A stretch of DNA of 64,000 nucleotides, taken from assembly GCA_031213475.1 (NCBI GenBank), contig JARUPZ010000026.1, positions 7,991,700 through 8,055,699 of the forward strand. The letters are read 5' to 3'. This DNA is from Nereocystis luetkeana (Eukaryota; Sar; Phaeophyceae; Laminariales; Laminariaceae). Both the position numbers and the translations under genes were made by a program. Shown here piece after piece: positions 21,147-31,371 of this stretch. The notes below the pieces were generated by a model. The model searched no databases. It had not been told where the DNA came from and was given only the letters and a program-made list of their open reading frames with translations. The stretch's first letter is position 1. Each line of letters begins with the position of its first letter.

Positions 21147-21149
21147 GAG

Positions 21150-21470
21150 TTATCACCCCCCCCCAAAAAAAACAATATCACCCCCCCCTCCGAAAAAAAA
21201 ATGGTTTTGAGTCTCTCGCTTAAAAAGCGGATCCGCAAGCAAGCACACGGCCTACTTCTGTGCTGTAGGTCGGCCTCTACCGGAAACCGACTGAAAAAAC
21301 AAACGGCGTTCGGGGAGTTCCTCAGTTTGGAAGCCCCCCCAATCGGAACCGAAACGGTTTTTTTCCCCAGAAGCGCTACACCTATCGAAGACAATACGCG
21401 TGACCTGTATGCCCCGTGGTCTACAGCAGCTCGTGTTTGCCTGGTGGAAACCCGAAAGAGCATGCACGAT
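21150..21470. other. Unassigned ORF-bearing stretch
   Basis: Open frames on both strands (plus 21060-21530, minus 21101-21517). No motif, and no convincing splice borders. Confidence 0.3.
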
Positions 21471-21471
21471 G

Positions 21472-21480
21472 TACCAGGTA
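21472..21480. repeat. TACCAGGTA motif
   Basis: Exact 9-mer just left of A copy 11. Confidence 0.7.
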
Positions 21481-21487
21481 CTACCTT

Positions 21488-21593
21488 TTTACGGGGGACC
21501 ATAGTAAATAGGAACAAATATGGTTACTAAAACTAGGGAAACATACAGCTTTTTGTGTGTACAGTAGGTTCTGTCTTCTATGGTCCGCGGTAA
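21488..21593 (+). mobile_element. MITE A copy 11
   Basis: Left arm clean, right arm altered (ttctatggtccgcggtaaat). Confidence 0.85.
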
Positions 21594-21921
21594 ATAGCGC
21601 ACGCTTCCTGGGGGGGGCATCCAGTAGGTACTTTGTGCGGGTTCTTTTTGCTATGGTTCGCCTCAAGCGGGCGGGTTAGGATACCCGATGTATGATGTGA
21701 TCTGGTCTACTGTCGTACCGCGGGAGACCTGATGCGGTGTGTCCTCCGGGTTGTGGAGAGGCTGGGGCGGGGAGAGAAAGGCAAGTCTACGGGTCCGTTT
21801 GGTTGTGCAAGGTTTGTTGCAGAGGGTAGACGCGAGTGTAAGAAAAAAGGGAAGAAGGCTGGGCCATAAGGGGGGAAAAAAGGCACATCAGTATATATAT
21901 ATATATAGACTAAGAAGTACA

Positions 21922-22041
21922 GTATTACGGGGGACCATACATAGTAGATAGGACCGAACATAGTCAGTAAAAATCGTGAAATATGCCTGGTATGGTCTCC
22001 CATGTGTACCGTAGGTCCTATTTACTATGGTCCTCGGCAAT
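21922..22041 (+). mobile_element. MITE A copy 12 with footprint
   Basis: TGCCTGGTA at the same internal site where other copies have TACCTGGTA; extra acat in the left arm (ccatacatagtagat). Confidence 0.8.
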
Positions 22042-22072
22042 CGTAGAAGACCCCAAGGTTTCGGCGGGCGCT

Positions 22073-22180
22073 ATCACGGGACTCCATAGTAACCAGGGCC
22101 CACCGTACACACAAAAAAGACATATATTCCGGTGTTTTTACGAGGGATGTTTGGTTCTGATTACCATGTTCTCCTGCGAA
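22073..22180 (-). mobile_element. MITE A copy 13, degraded
   Basis: actccatagtaaccagggcc, then caccgtacacacaaaaa; the right half is barely recognisable. Confidence 0.6.
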
Positions 22181-22309
22181 AAACAAAATCGGGACTACTG
22201 AATCGTGCAAAACTGCACCGGCACACTGACGGGGGCTCGAGGAGTGGGCGACACAACGAGTCAGCAAGCTATGTTCAGATGAGGCGTTTCTGTGCTTTTT
22301 TGCAGGCGG

Positions 22310-22445
22310 CTCGCTGTTGCTCGCCCCCCCGCCGTGCACCGGTGCATGTGCGTTGCTTGACGCTCAGAGGCAGAGGCCAGCGCCAAGTGCCGCGGAGGGA
22401 AGCGGTGACGCTGGCGCCCGGAGGGTGAAGGGACATGTAAAAAGC
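22310..22445 (+). other. GC-rich ORF block, possible exon
   Basis: Acceptor-like ttttttgcag before 22306 and open GC-rich frames on both strands. No family recognised; strand undecided. Confidence 0.2.
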
Positions 22446-22689
22446 CCGGGGAAAAGTCACGGAAGGCGGCGGGTTCGATGCCTGTCGAGAAGCGTGGCGG
22501 CCGCACCGCACTACCTCGGTCGCCCGGGCCTATGCTCTTGTGCTTTCTTCGCGAACTACTGCTGAGTACTTTCTCGAACACCGTATCCCGTTTTTTTTTG
22601 GGAGTATTTAAAAAACGATATCCTGCGGCAGGGCCAGCGGGTGATTGGGGTGTCGCTCGCGTGATTCAGGCGTATCGGTCGTGGGGCGC

Positions 22690-22830
22690 ATGCTACGGTA
22701 GGTAGGGGTGCTCCCTGAATTTTCTGAGAATTTTCTCTGCCGCTCCACCCTTGATCATAGCGTAGGGGGGGGTATATCCCTGACCCAGAAATAAATTGGT
22801 TTTGAGAACAGCAGACAAAAAAACGCAACC
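22690..22830. mobile_element. Possible degraded MITE C
   Basis: gctccctgaattttctgaga resembles the ccctgaattttctgaggctc segment of C. Confidence 0.35.
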
Positions 22831-22924
22831 CCCACAAACAGGCTCATGGTATTCCGCGCCGAAATTGACTTCAGGAGCACGCTCAGCTAGAAATATATTC
22901 CCTGGAAGGCAACAAAAAAAAAAA

Positions 22925-23105
22925 GAAGGTGCTGCCTCTGTCACGGCACGCGTCGCTCGGTCGCTCCTCTTCACTCACGGGTTCGAGGCAGACCCGTTGA
23001 GGCCACCCCCTAGCCCTGTCTTCAAGCCGGTGCGGGCAGCGGCTACAGCGCCTCCCACACCCTCCCCTCGCTTCGCCGCTTCGATCCTTCGTCGTTTTCC
23101 AACAG
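22925..23105. other. GC-rich open block, possible exon
   Basis: Open frames on both strands (plus 22796-23341, minus 22883-23527). Composition is Pro/Arg/Ser-rich with no recognised domain. Confidence 0.2.
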
Positions 23106-23139
23106 AACACACGCACAACCGAAAGGGGTTGCGTCTTGG

Positions 23140-23430
23140 GATCCTTGTCCGTTCGCGAACATACGTGGGTTGTTTTGTTGGGATTGTTTTGGGGTCCCAT
23201 GTAGGTGTAGCTTACAGATATATACCAGGTATATCGGTTTTTGTTTGGTGTTCGTTTTTGGGACCCGTGTGCATCGAGAAACACACGCGAAGATTCGTCT
23301 GGGATTTGTTTTGGCACCCACGCGACATCACAAATACATAGTGGTGTTTTGTTTGGGATGTATTCTGGAACACTTGTGCGTCGCAAACATACGTGGGACT
23401 TGTTTGGGATTTTGTTTCGGACCTCCGGTG
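23140..23430 (+). repeat. About 80 bp degenerate minisatellite
   Basis: Four units of the type cgcgaacatacgtgggttgt plus tgggattgttttgg and gggacccgtgtgc. One unit contains TACCAGGTA at 23223-23231. Confidence 0.8.
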
Positions 23431-23485
23431 CGATCAGCCGGATAGGCTCTCGTTCGATGGCAATTAGCGTCATAGCAGAGACTAT

Positions 23486-23608
23486 TACAGGGGGGGGGGG
23501 GGGGGGGGGCATAGTAAATAGGGCCAAATATTGTTAGTAAAAACAGGTAAATATAGAGCATTTTGTGTGTACCGTGGGTCCTGTTTACTACGGCCCCCAG
23601 TAGTATTA
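23486..23608 (+). mobile_element. MITE A copy 14 with expanded G end
   Basis: The left-terminal G stretch is expanded to about 19 G; interior and right arm normal. Confidence 0.85.
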
Positions 23609-23852
23609 ATAGTTGCTCCAGTGAATATAAACCTCGGGCACAACGATGGGCGGGCGGGTGGATGGGGCGGTCGATTGTCCCTACTACCGTTCCCCCCTTT
23701 CTCTTACACCCGTGGGTCTCAACCGAGCAAGCGACAATGGTAACAACAATGATAACAGCAACACAGGATAACGCTACACGCAAGGGTTCACCAGAAAAAA
23801 AAAACCCGACCCCCCACTGCCGATTTTGCGAGACCCCGACAGGGCAGGTATG

Positions 23853-23962
23853 CTATTACGGGGGGCCATAGTTAACAGGACCAAATATTGTTAGTAAAAA
23901 TGGTTAAATATATAGGTTTTTATGTACACCATAGGTCCTGTTAACTATGGTCCCCCGTAATA
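23853..23962 (+). mobile_element. MITE A copy 15 (GTTAAC subtype)
   Basis: Nearly identical to copy 2; the cleanest example of the subtype. Confidence 0.9.
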
Positions 23963-24166
23963 GAACCAAGTGAAAACACACATACATGAAAACAGTCATT
24001 TTCCTCCGAATTTTCGTCCAGAAATCCCAAAAGGCGCTGGTTTGCTTTTCATTTTGACGCTGGGAGAAGACGTGCAGGCCGTTTTTGCTTTCTGTCGAGC
24101 GCCCTTGCCACACGCCTTAAAATTACGTGTTCGAAAACGAAACCATGCTTTCCCCCCGGTTCTGAC

Positions 24167-24290
24167 CTGTGGCTCCTGCTCCCGATGATGGCGGAGTCTT
24201 CCAGCTGCTGGGCCTCGATCTCGCTCCTCACTCTCCGCTTGTCCTCGTCCGTCACCGCGTTCTTCATCATACGCGCGTGCTCCTCCTCTT
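24167..24290 (-). CDS. Candidate exon, charged coiled-coil-like protein
   Basis: Minus-strand exon of 40 codons ending in a good donor (agccacag/gtcaga); the proposed acceptor (gttggcgag) follows a long C tract. The frame is rich in Glu, Arg, Lys (EEEEHARMMKNAVTDEDKRR, then EIEAQQLEDSAIIG), as in a coiled coil. Phase 2 at its end matches the exon at 19674-19796. No family recognised. Confidence 0.4.
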
Positions 24291-24337
24291 CTCGCCAACG
24301 TTTTCGTTTTGTAGTTTGCGTCGTTTGTTTTGCAGTT

Positions 24338-24370
24338 GGGGAGGGGGGGGGAGGGGGGGGGGGGGGGGGG
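24338..24370. repeat. G-run block
   Basis: gggg-a interrupted G stretch ending in G19. Confidence 0.9.
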
Positions 24371-24389
24371 TCAGCAGTTAGGAAGGCTT

Positions 24390-24854
24390 TTATTTCAAAA
24401 CAACGTTTGTGCGGTAGGCGAGGTTGAGCTCGAGGTTGAGCTTTTTTGTTGTTAATAATAAGGATGACGCGTTCGTAAGCTGCAATCTTCGGGCCACGTA
24501 CGCGTGTGCTCTTCCTACCCATGCCTGTTTTTTTTCAACCAATTGTTTTCGTTGCCCGGGGGGGGGTGTATGTTCAGCCGTTGGGGAGTCTTTTTTTTCA
24601 TGAATGTTTGTCCGTGTTTTTCTTCAAAAAAGGACGTATATTATTACAGTATTAATAGTAGGTGGGCATGTCGTTTTCGTTTAAAAAAAAGAGAATAATG
24701 GCACGTTCGACAGCTGCGAATTAAGCATACGCGTGACTAGATTTTTCAATCGTTTTCGTTTCTCTCCTAGCAGTTGAGAGATTATTTTCGTGACATTGTC
24801 GTCCCGTTCTTTCAGACTTCGGAAGCGGTCTCTCAGCAGTTGGAGGATGCAATA

Positions 24855-24888
<34 letters not shown>

Positions 24889-25990
24889 ATCCCTTCCAAA
24901 CAATGTGACATCGGCAACTCAAAAGCGTCCAAAAAAGGAAAAACACCCTAAGAACACTTCTATGGCAACATTTGCCCTCGGGCGTGACAATCACGGTGCC
25001 TCTCAGCCAATACCAAAGAGAAGAAGGAACACATTTCTTCTGGAGTTGGTGCGGATACCCTTGTGACTGGAAATGGCACTTTGTTGCTATGAATGCATGC
25101 GAGGTACGCATTTTCTTGGTACGCTTTTTCAGCATTCGGGAGCGGTGTTTCGGCAGCTGGAGTGTGCGGTTTAATTGGTTCGCGTATGTTTTTCCACATG
25201 ACCATGTATGTGCAGCATAAGCGATCGATCACCCATAAACATGCTAAGAAAATAACAACAATCGGCATTTTCATTGTTAAGTTCGCCCTCGACCTCTATC
25301 AGCCAACACCAGCTGGAAGCACAGGAAACGTCCTTTCGGGAGTTGTTGACGCGGATAGTTCTGGCACCTAACTTTTTTTTTCAATGATACGCGTAATTAC
25401 GCCGTTCGTCCAACAGGAGTTTACTGTTTCTCCCTCGATTCGGTGTTGGCCTTTCAGCCAAATCCGTGCGTTTTCTCGGAAGGGTGCCCACCGCCGCAGT
25501 TCAAGCTATTATTGCAGAACTACCGAACATCCGGCCCACATGATTGTCTGCAGCAGCTCTAGAAAAATAAGCCTACTTCCTGGCTCGGGACGGCGTCGGA
25601 TCATCGGATACTCCACCGTGGGCTGAACACTTGAACTACGCCTCCGAACAAGCGGAGGTTTCGAGCTGGGTGCTTCTCGGAGATACTTTGACCCCTCGCC
25701 GAAAAATGTAATACTTTTCTATTGGTATTGTCTTGGTCAAGAACTGGCTTCCATCTCAAACACGCCAACATCAAACAAACACAATACATGACCCACACAA
25801 AAGGCAAAAGCCGGAATCGAAATGTAGCGTGGAGTAATCCGTACTTCTTTTCTTATTACGAGTGATGACATTTTGTGGTGGTCAAAAGTGTTGTGTTGCC
25901 GGGTTTTTTCCTGCCACGTATCGCGATCTTCTAAGCATGTCGCCACCAATGGTAATGGTTCGTCTCGACTTACGATGGCCGGCGCTCGTT
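24390..25990. other. Unassigned 1.6 kb
   Basis: No gene or named repeat family recognised apart from an (AT)n tract at 24850-24890. Within it, cagttggaggatg, cggcagctggagtg and similar wording recurs, perhaps a diverged tandem repeat. Confidence 0.4.
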
Positions 25991-26034
25991 AGAATAGTAT
26001 GTATATATATATATACTTCGAAGTATATATAGTA

Positions 26035-26043
26035 TACCTGGTA
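26035..26043. repeat. TACCTGGTA motif
   Basis: Exact 9-mer in an AT-rich tract. Confidence 0.7.
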
Positions 26044-26058
26044 CATATATATATCGGG

Positions 26059-26165
26059 GGGGGGGGGAGAAGGGACGACACCTATGACTACGGCTTGTCC
26101 AGAAGAAGATCGCTGAGGGCAGAAACCTACTACGAGTTAAGCTGGAAAGTGAGAGTGATAATTAA
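26059..26165 (+). mobile_element. SINE body, 3' part
   Basis: G12 run then gacacctatgactacggctt, gtccagaag, tacgagttaagctggaaagt. Same family as 12053 and 49026, but not followed by MITE A. Confidence 0.7.
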
Positions 26166-26188
26166 TATATATATATACATATATATTA

Positions 26189-26197
26189 TACCAGGTA
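26189..26197. repeat. TACCAGGTA motif
   Basis: Exact 9-mer in an (AT)n tail behind the SINE piece. Confidence 0.7.
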
Positions 26198-26689
26198 TAT
26201 ACTTAGCCGTTAGCATGAACAGCTTCGCCACCTCTCACCCAAGGCTTTATCTCGCTTCTGCAGCTTTGCTCCGATTTTCGCCCACCGCTTCCGCCCGAGA
26301 GTCGCCTCCTGCGCCGGGACACGGAATACCCATGACGCGGAACATGGAATACAAATCACGCGGAAAATCCTATAACACGGACTGTTAATACAACAGCACG
26401 GAACGCAATAACACGGAACACCAAAACATGAAATACAATCTCACGTTAATAGTTTTCTTTCTCGAGGAATCGTACCGTAACGCAAAATGACCCTTGGATG
26501 CCAAAGCGTGGAAAACCGTATACCGGTAAAGCCGTTGAAGGTAGAGGTTAGGGATGGTGGGCGGGATGAAAAAACAAAAGCAAGCAAGTGTGTGTGTTTG
26601 TTTTCGTTCCGACGATGTGGAGTCACGGAGCCTGGTCATTCCCAGTGGCATCTTTCGGCCAAACAGTGCCACCACACTCATCGTCGCGC

Positions 26690-26995
26690 GCGTCACCCAC
26701 CCACCCACCCACCCACCCACAATGTGCCCCTTTCCTTTACCCATATCCCTACTCCAGATCTATCCTTATTTCTACCCGTATCCCTACTCCAGATCTATCC
26801 TTATTTCTACCCGTATCCCTACCCCTCCCTATCCCCATCGTTACCTATATCCCTACTCCAGGTATATCCTTATTTCTACCCGTATCCCTACCCCTCCCTA
26901 TCCCTATCCTTATCCATATCCCTACACCAGATATATCCTTATTTCTACCCGTATCCCTACCCCTCCCTATCCCTATCGTTACCCATAGCGCTACG
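26690..26995 (+). repeat. CCCTACTCCAGATCTATCCTT-type minisatellite
   Basis: CCCA tetramers, then tandem pyrimidine-rich units of the type tatttctacccgtatcccta. Three long overlapping Pro/Tyr/Ser ORFs (to 354 codons) result from it. Confidence 0.9.
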
Positions 26996-27067
26996 TCTGA
27001 GGCGCGGTTGCCTCACAAGGGTGGTCCCTGATGCTGGCTCGGTTATAGTGCAGGAGCTCTATGTATA

Positions 27068-27215
27068 CCTCACCCGAAAACTGATTTTAGGGGGAAAGAT
27101 AAAAAAGGGCAACATACAGGTTTATTTTAGCAATATTGTAAACACTCGTGATTTCCGAGAGCGATTTTGGGTTAAGGAGCCCGGTCAGTCAGAAATATTG
27201 TGGCCGGAGATTATC
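27068..27215 (+). mobile_element. MITE C, internal partial
   Basis: cacccgaaaactgattt and gcgattttgggttaaggagc match the C interior; termini not found. Confidence 0.5.
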
Positions 27216-27239
27216 TACCCCTCTCGAAACACGCCTCCT

Positions 27240-27425
27240 CCTCTATGCGTATCTTCATCCGTATTCCTATCCCCATCTCTATCCCAATCCCAATCCCAAT
27301 CCCCCGTCTCTATGCCAATCCCAATCCCAATTCCAGTCCCGTTCCCAATTCTAGTCCCAGTCCCAATCCCAGTCCCAACGTTTAGTCCCATCCTAGCCCT
27401 AACCATATCCCCGCCCCTACCTTCA
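27240..27425 (+). repeat. CCCAAT-type minisatellite
   Basis: tatccccatctctatcccaa, then cccaatcccaatccc and cccagtcccaatcc words. Confidence 0.85.
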
Positions 27426-27721
27426 TTCCTATCCGTTTCATTTTCCTTGAGATTTTTCCGTATCCCGAAATCAAGAGAGCTGCGCGCCCCTTATTTTAGC
27501 AAATGGTTGACACACACCGTGCACGAGACGATGTGTGAGCCAATCGGATGAAACCTAAAGCGGACCCTAAACCAATCAGACCAATACCTCGAATAAGCGG
27601 TAGAAGACTCTACTGGACACCAACTCTTCCCCTTATCCCCGTCCCTATCCCCGTCTACATCCCCCGCATACTTCGGACACATACATGTCGCCACCCATGG
27701 CTATCTCCAATCTCGTTTAAA

Positions 27722-27796
27722 CCAGTTTAGGACTACAGTCCCGTTCCGAAGACACAGCTCTCAACTTCTTCAGTAGCTTGTCCCCGAAACTGATAT
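27722..27796. mobile_element. E copy, diverged
   Basis: ttaggactacagtcccgttc and tagcttgtccccgaaactg. Confidence 0.6.
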
Positions 27797-27799
27797 CAA

Positions 27800-27930
27800 G
27801 AGACAGCGGTACGAACACCGTTTTTGGCGTTTCGCCGCTGCCCCTATCGCACAAAAGACGGGCGTGCAGAGGCGTTTCGGGATGGGCCTCGCCCCGCCGA
27901 ACACCCGCTCCGCCTCTATCAACCTTTTGA
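27800..27930 (-). CDS. Possible terminal exon of the EF-hand gene
   Basis: A minus-strand open frame (AERVFGGARPIPKR near its start) lies downstream of the exon at 28471. The A-E-R-V-F-G pattern resembles the (E/K)V(L/F)G that follows the LQ..LQ segment in this EF-hand family. The acceptor (gatagag) lacks a pyrimidine tract, so this is speculative. Confidence 0.2.
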
Positions 27931-27931
27931 G

Positions 27932-27972
27932 CCTGTTAGGACTGCGGCAGTCCCGGTTTTGGGACAAACTAA
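27932..27972. mobile_element. E half-copy
   Basis: gttaggactgcggcagtccc and ggttttgggacaaac; abuts A copy 16. Confidence 0.55.
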
Positions 27973-28078
27973 CACTGCGGGGGACCATAGTTAATAAGAT
28001 CTATGGTACACACAAAAACGTACATATTTCGCTTTTTTACTAACAGTGTTTGGTCGTACTTACCATGGTCCGCCGTAG
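27973..28078 (-). mobile_element. MITE A copy 16
   Basis: Left arm ggaccatagttaataagatc, right arm ttaccatggtccgccgtagt. Confidence 0.8.
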
Positions 28079-28117
28079 TCAAGCTTTTCGAGTGGCTAGT
28101 CACCCTTTTAGATCCTT

Positions 28118-28224
28118 CCTGGGGGACACACAGTAAATAGGACCTACGGTACACACAAAAACCGACATATTCCCCAATTTTTTACGAGCAATTTTGGTCC
28201 TATTTACTATGGTCCCCCGCACAT
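28118..28224 (-). mobile_element. MITE A copy 17
   Basis: Left TIR altered (gggggacacacagtaaatag), right arm intact. Confidence 0.8.
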
Positions 28225-28245
28225 AGTAGATGTGCCCAAACTGCT

Positions 28246-28375
28246 ACAGGGAGCCACAGTAAATAGGACCTACGGTACACACAAAGAAACTAAATATTTG
28301 CCCATTTTTACTGATGATTCCCTAAAATTTACTCAAAATACATGTCGCCTTACTTGATATGGTCCCCCGTAAATA
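28246..28375 (-). mobile_element. MITE A copy 18, expanded interior
   Basis: About 20 bp longer than usual, with additional sequence around ttactcaaaatacatgtcgc. Third A copy in 400 bp. Confidence 0.75.
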
Positions 28376-28470
28376 GGCGTTTTTGGGGCCACAGCGAGAG
28401 CGCGGCTCTCGCACGTGCCCCTTCGACACCTTGACGGTTTCAACAAAAAAAAAAAAAAATGTTTGCTCAC

Positions 28471-28609
28471 CTGGAGAGATTTCTGCAACTTGAAGATGGG
28501 ATGCAGGAGGTTGGGATAAGCTCTGCAGAAGTTTTCCCAGTGGACGCTTTCCATCGGGTCCGTCCCCGCGCATTCCGCCATCAGAGCGCTCGCCCGCTCA
28601 TCGTCTTCC
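28471..28609 (-). CDS. EF-hand gene, exon carrying the HWENF..PNLLHP segment
   Basis: Acceptor cgacccccag, donor ctccag/gtgagc. 139 nt, phase 2 to 0. Encodes EDDERASALMAECAG then the last EF-hand-like helix pair ending KLQKSLQ. Confidence 0.8.
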
Positions 28610-31336
28610 CTGGGGGTCGTTAGTGGTTGAAGTTTCATGTCGAACGTTGGTGATGATTTTTTTCTGGAAGTTGTTTTTTTGTAAAAAAAAAAAAAGTTGA
28701 TCTCGGAGCTCGGTATTGAAGCTGTTTTTTTAGATTGACGTCGAAATTGTTCGTTCATAGGTGGTTGTCGAAGGAAGTTGTTGGTGCTGCTGTTGTCCGT
28801 GACGTTGGCTTCGTGGCCGGTTGTTGGAGTTGTTCTTGTTCGTTTTTTTTTTTTTCCTCCTCCGCCTTGAACGGAACGCCCCCCTCTGTTACCGCACTAC
28901 TCTCTCTTCCTTCTTCATCGCTGTGGTCCGACAAAATATCCCGCTTTCCCCTTCTTGAAAGCCCCTCCTTACCGCCCTCTCTCTCCCTCTCTCTCTTGGA
29001 AACCCCTCGTGTACCCTATTTCTCATCCACGTTTCCACCCCTCATGTCACTGGCATCCACCATCCAGCTCTCTCTCTCCTGGAAAGCCCTCGTGTACCCT
29101 ATTCCTCGTCCACGTGCCCGACCCTCATGTCACTGGCAACAACCATCCAAGCTTGTTCTTGAGGTATGTTGGTTTTCGATGCTATCAGTAATGCAGTAAA
29201 ACAACACTGAAAAAAAGCACGCGTTTTTTTTCACTTCTGACTGCTGTAACTCCTTCTTCTTTTTTTCGTACACCTCCTGATACTCCACGACAGGATGATG
29301 CCCACTGGAGAAACGTTGCAGGCCATAATCCGTTTCGTTCGGTGCTTTAAACTATCGCGGGGGGGGGGGGGGGCGCATAAAAACGGTGCAAAACCTAATC
29401 TATGAATACATATATATAGTATATGATATGATGATATATATATAACGTACGAACAAACTTATTATTTTGGTTAAAAAAACTTATCCCTTTTAAGGCCGCA
29501 GTCCCGTTTGGGGGACGAATCACTCCAATTTTAAGTAGTCTGCCTCCAAAACGGGACCGCGGTTCTAAAGGAGTTAAACGGCCGGCAAGATATGATGGCA
29601 AGAAGCTGGACCGTCCACTTTTTTCACGTAGCGTTGATTGAAGCTAATGTTGGGCGAAAATATCTGCCTTCCTTCTCCCCACTGGCGCGCGCTAACTCAT
29701 ACCTGGTACCTGCTACCAGCTACCACTCTAGGTGTAAATATAAGGAATATGACATGGGGCGGTCGGTGTTCATTTTAAAAACATATAGTACCCTTATATT
29801 TTACATCCAGAGTGTCACACAAGTAGTTTCAACCCAACAAAAAAAATCCGCAGCGCAATTTTTTCAAAAACCAAAAACAACCACCTACGTAGAACGGGCG
29901 ATCGAAGCGTAGCTACTATAGTAAATAGGGACCTTGGTGAAAATAGCCAAATATATAGTTTTGTGTGTGAGTACCGTAGGTCCTATTTAATGTGGCAGAA
30001 GAACACCGCGAACTTGCAACGATGAGTGTCAACTGAAAAAAAAAAAATGATCTCACAGCGGAGGTTGTTGGTGTCTTCGCATTAGATCGTCCTTTCTTCC
30101 CAGCTTCATCAGTACACCCAGTGTCCGTTCTGATTCCTTATCCTAGAGAGATACTGGTTCTGTGGCCACAGACTGTGAGACAGAGGAAGACCAAAAATTA
30201 CACCATTATCGCAAGTTCAACTGGTAAGCAAGTGCAATGCCAGCGTACCGGGTACGATAACAAAATAATACAAGCAAGACCGGAACAATAAAAGCAAAGT
30301 ACAATAAAACAAAAAAAAAACTGAAATCTGAAATGAAAAAACGAAAAAAAGAAAAAAAGAAAAAAAAACAGAATGCAAACGACGGAGGTGTCTTCGAAAA
30401 AACGTTATTCAAAACCTTGGTTTAGCCCCCCAGACGTCCGGCAGCCGTCAGATGCCTTCCTCACACGGCGAGCGAAAAAAAAAAGAAACATGAATTGATG
30501 ATTGAAAAAAAAAACGTGATTTTCCCCACGACTTCACAGCATGATTGTGGTGACCCAAATGCCCCTATATCCTCTCCCCGACTGATGTGTAGCCCTGTCT
30601 CAGGGAGCTCGTCGGGGTCAATGGTCAACTTTCTGCAAAAATACACGTATTCAACGAAGCATTCCACCACTATGAATACTAACATTGTGGTATACTCTTT
30701 GCTAGCTTGACGCCTCCGCAGGAAGATCGGACGTCGACATTCGAAGCGGTGCCGGCCCGCCCCCTCGGAAATCCATTCGAGGCATCCGGCCGGATAGGCA
30801 ACGCCCCCGCGCCCACACACTGATCAGATTCGCCGTAGCGCACGAGTCGTGTGTTCGCCCCTCAACAACTTTGAAATACTTTTTTCTTTTGGTTTTGGGT
30901 TTTTCCCGTTTATCCTTGCACGCGGGAAGCAACCCCGTCGCGAGCGCGATTGAGGTACACGTATCACAGGGCGAGCTTGAGGCCATGATGCATGGTGTCG
31001 AAGTAACTTATCGATACCACACCCAGCTGACGCACGTGCGTGTCGTTTTTCGAGTCGTTTTCACAAGCACTTGCCAGTTTTCCCCCCAGACGTCGACCAG
31101 CATGCCCTCCAGGTCGGCCTCGGTGATCGTTCCCGACGCGTTCCGGTCGTAGACGTCGAAGGCTAACCGCGACAAGTTTGTCTTGCTGTCCACGCAGTAG
31201 TTCCAGATGCCCACCATAAAGTCGACCAATCCGATCTGTGTTTTTTGTGCATTTACGTCCATGGGTGCAGACAGGCATTCAATCAATTAATCAAACAATC
31301 GGTCAATCAATCAGCCAATCAACCAATCAATCCTTT

Positions 31337-31371
<35 letters not shown>

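Noticed and set aside
22462..22495. tRNA suggested by gggttcgatgcc B box
   Set aside because: No A box or cloverleaf around it.
26487..27551. Plus-strand ORF of 354 codons
   Set aside because: Made of two pyrimidine-rich minisatellites plus a MITE C remnant; no domain.
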